Positions 7,062 through 12,076 of a stretch of 12,076 bases of DNA are shown piece after piece (position 1 is the stretch's first letter; every line of letters begins with the position of its first letter). Source of the DNA: Rhodospirillaceae bacterium (GTDB lineage: Bacteria; Pseudomonadota; Alphaproteobacteria; UBA828); the NCBI GenBank assembly GCA_028819955.1, contig JAPPKP010000357.1:6021-18096 (forward strand), read 5' to 3'. The notes beneath the pieces are model-generated. The model made no database searches. It worked only from the letters and a program-made list of their open reading frames with translations, and was not told the origin of the DNA. The position numbers and the translations under genes were made by a program.

Positions 7062-10000
7062 TCAGGCGGCCCGCGCTGGAGGGAGCTCGCGGACGGCCGC
7101 GACCCCGGCGAGCGCGCCGATCTCGCTCTTGAGCGAGGGGCCCAGCGTGTACGCTGCGGGCAGCTCGATCTCGACCGTGCCCTCTGCACCGGTTTCGACG
7201 AAGAGCGCGATTCGTCCGCCGCCCGTCGGACGGCCCGCGAGAAGCGCGCCCAATGGCTCCAACGCAGCCGGGTCGTGCAAATAAACCGCGAGGCCGGTGA
7301 GATTGCGCGCGAGCCGGGCGTCCAGGTCGTCGAAGCTCTGGGCGGAGAGCTTGACCTCCTCTCCCTCGATCCGGGCCTGCGCCGTGACCAGAACCGCTTT
7401 GCCGGGCTCCAGCATGCTGCGTCCGTCGCCGTAGGTCTCGCGAAAGGCCGCCACCTCGAAGCTGCCGCTCGGATCGGAAAGCTGGATGAAGGCGTAGCGC
7501 CGCGAGCCCGGCCCGCGCTCCCTGACGTTCAATACCATGCCAGCCAAGCGGAAGCGCGTGACGCCCCGCGCCACCTGCTGCGCCACCTGGGCCGATGGAG
7601 TGACCGAGAGTCCTTTCAGCGCGTCCTCGTAGGAATCGAGCGGATGGGCCGAGAGGTAGAAGCCCACCGCCTCCTGCTCGGCCGTTAGCCTCTCGTTCGG
7701 GTCCCAGTCCTCCTGCTCCGGCAGGCTCGGCCTGGGTGCCAGCGTCACATCGGACTCGTCGAAGAGCGAGGCCTGCGAGCGCGAGAGCTTGGACGCATTG
7801 GAAAAGGCGAGAAGCACCTCGGCACCTTCCGCCACTTGCCGGCGGTTCGGCGCGAGGCTGTCGAAGGCGCCGGCCTTCGCCAAATTCTCGATCTGCCGGC
7901 GGTTGATCTGGTGCGGATCGACCCGGCCGGCGAAATCGAAGGGATCGGCAAACGGCCCGTTCGACTCCCGCTCGTCCGCCAGCGCCGTCATCGCCTGCAC
8001 GCCGACATTCCTGATCGCGCCGAGCGCATAGCGAATCGCCTTGGTGCCGTCGGCCTGACGCTCCACCGAGAACGTCGCCCGGGAGGCGTTGATGTCGGGC
8101 GGCAGCAGGACAATCCCGAGCCGCTCCAGCTCCCGGCGGAACAGCTCGAGACGGTCGGTATTGTTGATTTCCAGGCTCATGGACGCGGCCATGAACTCGA
8201 CGGGATGGTTGGCCTTGAGGTAGGCGGTCTGGTAGGCGACCAGCGCGTAGGCCGCCGCGTGGGACTTGTTGAAGCCGTAGCCGGCAAACTTCGCCACCAG
8301 CTCGAAGATGCGGGTCGCATCGTTGCGGGCGACGTCGTTTGCAAGCGCGCCGTTGACGAAGCTCTCCCGCTGCGCGTCCATCTCCGCCTTGATCTTCTTG
8401 CCCATGGCGCGGCGGAGCAGGTCGGCGGAGCCCAGGCTGTAGCCGGCCAAGACCTTGGCGATCTCCATCACCTGCTCCTGGTAGATGATGACGCCGAAGG
8501 TCTCCTCCAGCAGACCGGTCAGCATCGGGTGCAGATAGTCGGGCTTCTCCTTCCTGTGCTTGCAGGCGATATAGCGGGGAATGTTGTCCATGGGCCCCGG
8601 CCGGTAGAGCGCGACCAGGGCGATGATGTCCTCGATGCAGTCCGGCTTCAGGCTGCGCAGCGCGTCCCTCATGCCCGAACTTTCCAGCTGGAACACCCCC
8701 ATGGCGGTGCCGGCGCCCAGCATCCCGTAGGTCTTCTGGTCGTCGAGCGGGAGAGAATCGATGTCGATCTCGACACCGGCCTCGCGCAGCATCGTGCTCG
8801 CGTGATCGAGCACCGTCAGCGTCTTCAGGCCCAGCAGATCGAATTTCACGAGCCCGGCCATCTCCGCGTACTTCATGGAGAACTGCGTCGCCGGCATCTC
8901 GGAGCGCGGGTCGCGATATAGCGGTACCAACTCGCTCAGCGGCCGGTCGCCGATCACGATGCCTGCGGCGTGGGTCGACGCATGCCGGTACAAGCCTTCG
9001 AGCTGCAGCGAAATCTCGATCAGGCGCGCGACCGCCGCATCGTCGTCGCGCTCGGCCTTGAGCCGGGGCTCGGTGTCCAGCGCCTGCTGCAGGGTCACCG
9101 GGTTGGCCGGATTGTAGGGGACCAGCTTGCAGAGGCGGTCGACGCGGCCGTAGCCGAGGCCGAGCACGCGCCCGACATCGCGGAGCACGGCGCGGGCCTG
9201 GAGCTTGCCGAAGGTGATGATCTGGGCGACGCGATCCTTGCCGTAGCGCCGGCACACGTAGTCGATCACCTCGTCGCGGCGCTCCGGGCAGAAGTCGATG
9301 TCGAAATCCGGCATCGAGACGCGCTCGGGATTGAGGAAGCGCTCGAACAGGAGGCCGAAGCGGAGCGGGTCGAGGTCGGTGATGGTGAGCGACCACGCCA
9401 CCACGGAGCCGGCACCCGAGCCCCGGCCGGGGCCGACCGGGATCCCCTCGCGCCTGGCCCAGCGCACGATGTCGGCGACGATGAGGAAGTAGCCCGCGAA
9501 CTGCATCTCGATGATGACGCCGAGCTCGTAGGCGAGCCGCTCGCGGTAGGGCGCCGCAGCCGCCTCGCGTGCCGCATCGTCCACGTCGGAACCGTAGACC
9601 TGCGCTTCCAGGCGCCGCTCCAGCCCCTCCTCGGCCTGGGCGCGCAGCGCGTCGGCCTCGCTCGCGTCGCCCGCGGTGGGGAAGACCGGCAGGATCGGCT
9701 TCCGAGTCGGCGCCATGACCGCGCAGCGCCGGGCGACGACCAACGTGTTGTCGACGGCCTCCGGCAGGTCGGCGAACAGCGTGCGCATCTCGTCGGCCGG
9801 GCGGAAGCGGTGCTGCGGGGTGAGCCGGCGCCGGTTCTCGTCCTCGACGTGGCTGTTCTGGGCGATGCAGAGGAGCGCGTCGTGGGCCTCGTATGTCTCG
9901 GCACGCAGGAAGTAAGCGTCGTTGGTCGCGACCAGCGGCAGATCGAGCTCGTCGGCGAGCGCGATCAGCTGCGCCTCGATCTGCTCCTCTTCCGCCAGGC

Positions 10001-10535
10001 CATGGCGCATCAGCTCGACGTAGAGGCGGTCCGGAAAGATCTCGCCGAGCCGCACCAGCAGCGCGTGCGCCGCCTTGACCTGGCCGTCGATGAGGAGACG
10101 CCCGACCGGCCCGGCCGCGCCGCCCGTGAGCGCGAGCAGACCCTCCGACCGCGCCGCGAGCTCGTCCAGGGTGATCAGGGGCTGCCCGCCGGCGCCCTCC
10201 TGGAGATAAGCATCGCTGGTCAGCGCCATCAGGTTGCGGTAGCCGGTCTCGTCCTGGGCCAACAGCAGGAGCCATGCCGCCGCGCGGCCTTGCTGGCCGG
10301 GCTGCTCGGTGCGTGTGCCGACGGCGAGGTCGCAGCCGATGAGCGGCTGGACGCCGGCCTCGCTGCAAGCCTCCGAGAAAGCCAACGCACCGAACATGTT
10401 GCCGCGATCGGCGATGCCGCAGGCGGGCATGCGCCACTCGCGGCAGGTCTCGACCAACTCGTCGAGCCTGATCGCGCCCTCCAGCAGCGAATAGGCGGTG
10501 CGGACCCTGAGGTGGACGAAATCGGCATGTGTCAT
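7062..10535 (-). CDS. dnaE: DNA polymerase III alpha subunit
   Basis: The product is the catalytic polymerase of the replicative holoenzyme, family C. It has 1157 residues against 1160 in E. coli. Domains in order: N-terminal PHP domain (from about 5; HLRVRTAYSLLEG at 8-20); palm with GPGRGSGAGS at 368-377 and the metal-binding acidic cluster PDFDIDF at 409-415; third catalytic Asp566 in VKFDLLGLKTL; fingers with YGFNKSHAAAYA; the beta-clamp-binding peptide QASLF at 921-925, almost the same place as QADMF in E. coli; and an OB fold from about 994 to 1070, then the C-terminal tau-binding region. The PHP metal ligands are largely lost (Arg10, Arg12, Arg44 where active forms have His), so proofreading is expected from a separate epsilon subunit (DnaQ). 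The ATG at 10535 starts the conserved N-terminus. It is transcribed divergently from the PPOX gene. Confidence 0.98.
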   Translation of the reverse strand: MTHADFVHLRVRTAYSLLEGAIRLDELVETCREWRMPACGIADRGNMFGALAFSEACSEAGVQPLIGCDLAVGTRTEQPGQQGRAAAWLLLLAQDETGYRNLMALTSDAYLQEGAGGQPLITLDELAARSEGLLALTGGAAGPVGRLLIDGQVKAAHALLVRLGEIFPDRLYVELMRHGLAEEEQIEAQLIALADELDLPLVATNDAYFLRAETYEAHDALLCIAQNSHVEDENRRRLTPQHRFRPADEMRTLFADLPEAVDNTLVVARRCAVMAPTRKPILPVFPTAGDASEADALRAQAEEGLERRLEAQVYGSDVDDAAREAAAAPYRERLAYELGVIIEMQFAGYFLIVADIVRWARREGIPVGPGRGSGAGSVVAWSLTITDLDPLRFGLLFERFLNPERVSMPDFDIDFCPERRDEVIDYVCRRYGKDRVAQIITFGKLQARAVLRDVGRVLGLGYGRVDRLCKLVPYNPANPVTLQQALDTEPRLKAERDDDAAVARLIEISLQLEGLYRHASTHAAGIVIGDRPLSELVPLYRDPRSEMPATQFSMKYAEMAGLVKFDLLGLKTLTVLDHASTMLREAGVEIDIDSLPLDDQKTYGMLGAGTAMGVFQLESSGMRDALRSLKPDCIEDIIALVALYRPGPMDNIPRYIACKHRKEKPDYLHPMLTGLLEETFGVIIYQEQVMEIAKVLAGYSLGSADLLRRAMGKKIKAEMDAQRESFVNGALANDVARNDATRIFELVAKFAGYGFNKSHAAAYALVAYQTAYLKANHPVEFMAASMSLEINNTDRLELFRRELERLGIVLLPPDINASRATFSVERQADGTKAIRYALGAIRNVGVQAMTALADERESNGPFADPFDFAGRVDPHQINRRQIENLAKAGAFDSLAPNRRQVAEGAEVLLAFSNASKLSRSQASLFDESDVTLAPRPSLPEQEDWDPNERLTAEQEAVGFYLSAHPLDSYEDALKGLSVTPSAQVAQQVARGVTRFRLAGMVLNVRERGPGSRRYAFIQLSDPSGSFEVAAFRETYGDGRSMLEPGKAVLVTAQARIEGEEVKLSAQSFDDLDARLARNLTGLAVYLHDPAALEPLGALLAGRPTGGGRIALFVETGAEGTVEIELPAAYTLGPSLKSEIGALAGVAAVRELPPARAA

Positions 10536-10706
10536 GGCAGGGCCCTAACGAATCGCTGGAGGATGCAGACGCCCGATAGATGCCACAGGGCGACGCGTCG
10601 GTCACGCACTGCGGCCATGCGGGGGGCGCGAGAAAGCGGCGATGGTTCGACAGCGCGCGCTTTGGTAGACTCCGCCGCTTAGCGAACGAACCGGGAGCCG
10701 GGCGTC
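10536..10706. promoter_or_regulatory. Divergent promoter region between dnaE and the PPOX gene
   Basis: This 171-base gap separates two start codons pointing away from each other, so it should hold both promoters. It contains two GANTC sites (10550-10554 and 10668-10672), the recognition sequence of the cell-cycle methylase CcrM in many alphaproteobacteria, and a perfect 10-base palindrome CGACGCGTCG at 10591-10600. A plausible -10 for the plus strand is TAGACT at 10666-10671; no -35 is well placed (TTCGAC at 10646-10651 leaves only 14 bases). For dnaE, CTATCG near 10573-10578 on the minus strand is a weak -10 candidate. Confidence 0.45.
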
Positions 10707-11357
10707 ATGGACGAAACCGGAGAGGCACGCGTTTACGCGCATGAAGCCGACCTGCGCGAGACCATGGGTGAGACCATGGAAATCTCGGTGAAGAAGTGCA
10801 TCCCCTCGCTGGACAAGCACTGCAAGGCGTTCATCGAGCGCTCGCCCTTCCTTTGCATCGGCACCAGCGGTGCAAGCGGCCGCGCCGACGTCTCGCCGCG
10901 CGGCGACCCGCCGGGCTTCGTTCAGGTGCTCGACGACAACACGCTCTTCATCCCGGACCGGCCCGGCAACAACCGGCTCGACACGATGACCAATATCATC
11001 GAGAACCCCAATGTCGGCCTGCTGTTCCTGGTTCCCGGCTTCGACGACACGCTGCGGGTGAACGGCAAGGCGACGATCGTCCGCGACGACGCGCTGGCGC
11101 AGGCCGCCGTGGTCAACAACAAGGAGCCGAAGGTCGGCATCAGGGTCGAGGTTCAGGAGGCCTTCCTGCATTGCGCCAAGGCGTTCAAGCGCTCGCGGCT
11201 CTGGGACGAAGAGAGCAGGCAGAACCGCCGCGAGATGCCGTCGCTGGGCCGGATGATCCTGGAGCAGACGGCGCCGCCGGAAGAGCCGCCCACGGAAGAG
11301 ACGGTCAAGGAGGCCGACGAGTTCGTCGAGGAGAACTACCGCACCGAGCTCTACTAG
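10707..11357 (+). CDS. PPOX-type FMN-binding flavoprotein (pyridoxamine 5'-phosphate oxidase-like)
   Basis: This 216-residue protein has the split beta-barrel fold of the pyridoxamine phosphate oxidase superfamily, whose members bind FMN or a related flavin. Family features are FLCIGTSGASGRADVSPRGDPPGFVQV at 48-74, written here in parts: SPRGDPPG at 63-70; then LFIPDRPGNNRLD at 80-92, NIIENPNVGLLFLVPG at 96-111, LRVNGKATI at 116-124 and HCAKAFKRSRLWD at 155-167. This resembles the uncharacterised MSMEG_1061/DR2398-type group, not true PdxH. The last 35 residues are acidic and proline/glutamate-rich. The ATG at 10707 has GGGAG upstream. The substrate is unknown; a redox or flavin/heme-binding role is possible. 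It is 57 bases upstream of the cupin gene and likely cotranscribed. Confidence 0.9.
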   Translation: MDETGEARVYAHEADLRETMGETMEISVKKCIPSLDKHCKAFIERSPFLCIGTSGASGRADVSPRGDPPGFVQVLDDNTLFIPDRPGNNRLDTMTNIIENPNVGLLFLVPGFDDTLRVNGKATIVRDDALAQAAVVNNKEPKVGIRVEVQEAFLHCAKAFKRSRLWDEESRQNRREMPSLGRMILEQTAPPEEPPTEETVKEADEFVEENYRTELY

Positions 11358-11377
11358 AGGCCGGAGCAGAGAAACCG

Positions 11378-11391
11378 GCACCGCTCGGTGC
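11378..11391 (+). other. Small inverted repeat between PPOX and cupin genes
   Basis: GCACCG and CGGTGC form a perfect dyad around CT, giving a stem of five pairs with a four-base loop. It stands 11 bases before the cupin Shine-Dalgarno. It could modulate downstream expression or mRNA stability; there is no T tract, so it is not an obvious terminator. At this length it may be chance. Confidence 0.35.
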
Positions 11392-11402
11392 AAGCCAGCA
11401 AC

Positions 11403-11407
11403 AGGAG
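11403..11407 (+). promoter_or_regulatory. Ribosome binding site deciding the cupin start
   Basis: AGGAG lies seven bases before the ATG at 11415. The longer frame beginning with GTG at 11388 would place this site inside the coding sequence and has no comparable site of its own, so the ATG is preferred. Confidence 0.8.
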
Positions 11408-11414
11408 CTTCGCC

Positions 11415-11966
11415 ATGGAACGGATCGATGTCAGCCCCGAGTACATGGAGAGCGAGCGCGTCGCCCGCTTCAAGGACCTGAAATCGAGCGCCCACGCCTT
11501 CGTGGATGCGCTCATCCCGGGCTACGAGCGCGACATCTACAACATCATCGGCCGCGGCGTGGTCGAGGACAAAGAGCTGAAGCCCCCAATCACCGACAAC
11601 CGCGATTTCAATGTCGGCCTGATCAAGGCCGACCCCGGCAAGGGTGCCTCGTTGCATATTCACGAGACCAACGAGGTGTTCATTCCGCTCACCGGCAAGT
11701 GGGGCATCTACTGGCAGAACAGCGACGGCCAGAGGCACGAGGTGGTGCTGGAGCCCTACGACACTGCGTCGGTCCCCATCGGCGCGAGCCGGGGCTTCCG
11801 CAACGTCGGCGACGAGACGGCGCTGATGCTGGCGGTGGTCGGCGGCACCGATCCGGGCAAGGTGCACTGGCCCGAGGAGACCATCGAGGAGGGACGGCGC
11901 CACGGCATCGGCCTCGACGAGAAAGGCGACCTCGTGCTGCTCGAAGGTTCGCAAGCGGCGGAGTAA
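11415..11966 (+). CDS. Single-domain cupin protein
   Basis: This 183-residue protein has one cupin beta-barrel. Motif 1 is complete: GKGASLHIHETNEVFIPLTG with His81, His83 and Glu87 as metal ligands. Motif 2 is PIGASRGFRN at 121-130, where the expected fourth ligand His is Arg126. Three ligands could still hold a metal, or the protein may be a sugar, amino acid or aromatic binding protein or isomerase instead of a dioxygenase. About 60 residues precede the cupin core, helical in character (DLKSSAHAFVDAL at 21-33), and the C-terminus carries WPEETIEEGRRHGIGLDEKGD. The start is the ATG with AGGAG seven bases upstream. It follows the PPOX flavoprotein gene by 57 bases, suggesting a shared function. 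I do not recognise a characterised relative. Confidence 0.88.
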   Translation: MERIDVSPEYMESERVARFKDLKSSAHAFVDALIPGYERDIYNIIGRGVVEDKELKPPITDNRDFNVGLIKADPGKGASLHIHETNEVFIPLTGKWGIYWQNSDGQRHEVVLEPYDTASVPIGASRGFRNVGDETALMLAVVGGTDPGKVHWPEETIEEGRRHGIGLDEKGDLVLLEGSQAAE

Positions 11967-12076
11967 GGCGGGCCTCGGCCGCGGCGTGGAAGTTTCGAGT
12001 GCGGGACCGCAGGCCCGGAGCGCGCGACAGCGCGCCGCGCCGAACGGCGCGTAGGCAAGCGAACGGAGTGAGCGCC
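11967..12076 (+). other. Non-coding tail with tandem hairpins
   Basis: No gene is seen. Dyads follow one another: GCGG/CCGC at 12001-12010, GCGCGC/GCGCGC with a GACA loop at 12020-12035, and directly abutting it CGCGCC/GGCGCG with a GAAC loop at 12036-12051. CGAACGG occurs twice (12041-12047, 12060-12066). The pair of 16-base hairpins could end transcription of the cupin gene or protect its 3' end, or be a copy of a dispersed palindromic repeat. No T tract follows. Confidence 0.45.

Noticed and set aside
7051..10605. 1184-residue minus-strand frame overlapping dnaE in another register
   Set aside because: Arginine-rich low-complexity translation; the true DnaE frame with all polymerase motifs is 7062-10535.
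8970..10682. 570-residue plus-strand open frame opposite dnaE
   Set aside because: It is antisense to conserved DnaE domains, crosses the divergent promoter region and shows no protein-family motif.
11388..11414. GTG start adding nine residues to the cupin
   Set aside because: The AGGAG at 11403-11407 is correctly spaced for the ATG at 11415 and would be internal to the longer form.
10602..11954. 450-residue minus-strand frame opposite the PPOX and cupin genes
   Set aside because: It runs antisense across two recognisable genes and their spacer and shows no family motif of its own.

Overview
The window is GC-rich, densely packed bacterial chromosome. The gene order (dnaE, rpsB, tsf, pyrH, frr, uppS on one strand), the alanine/acidic tail on ribosomal protein S2 and the degenerate PHP domain of DnaE all suggest an alphaproteobacterium. 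A finer placement is not supported by anything I can read. No tRNA, rRNA, CRISPR array, insertion sequence or prophage gene was seen, and no stretch without a gene exceeds 300 bases.

Layout. Positions 88-10535 carry eight genes, all on the minus strand. Read in the direction of transcription they are dnaE (replicative polymerase), a 168-base leader region, rpsB (S2), tsf (EF-Ts), pyrH (UMP kinase), frr (ribosome recycling factor), uppS (undecaprenyl diphosphate synthase), then an amidase-signature hydrolase and a class III PLP aminotransferase. Gaps from rpsB to the last gene are 2 to 47 bases with no convincing terminator between them, so one long transcript or a nested set is plausible. Positions 10707-11966 carry two plus-strand genes divergent from dnaE: a PPOX-type flavoprotein and a small cupin. 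The 171-base divergent region is the likely promoter zone. The two window ends are non-coding: G-tract/palindrome-rich sequence at 1-87 and back-to-back hairpins at 11967-12076.

How the genes work together. rpsB, tsf and frr act in translation, pyrH makes UDP for nucleic acid and envelope precursors, and uppS makes the C55 lipid carrier for peptidoglycan and other glycans, so the core is a growth-linked operon. In most proteobacteria uppS is followed by cdsA, dxr, rseP and bamA. Here that order breaks and two genes that look catabolic follow. The amidase plus aminotransferase could act in sequence on an amide or amine-bearing substrate, and the flavoprotein plus cupin form another compact pair of unknown substrate. 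I see no clear evidence for a new defence or mobile system. The most interesting items are the accessory pair placed after uppS, the repeat-built S2 tail, the flavoprotein-cupin pair, and several dyad symmetries in non-coding DNA.
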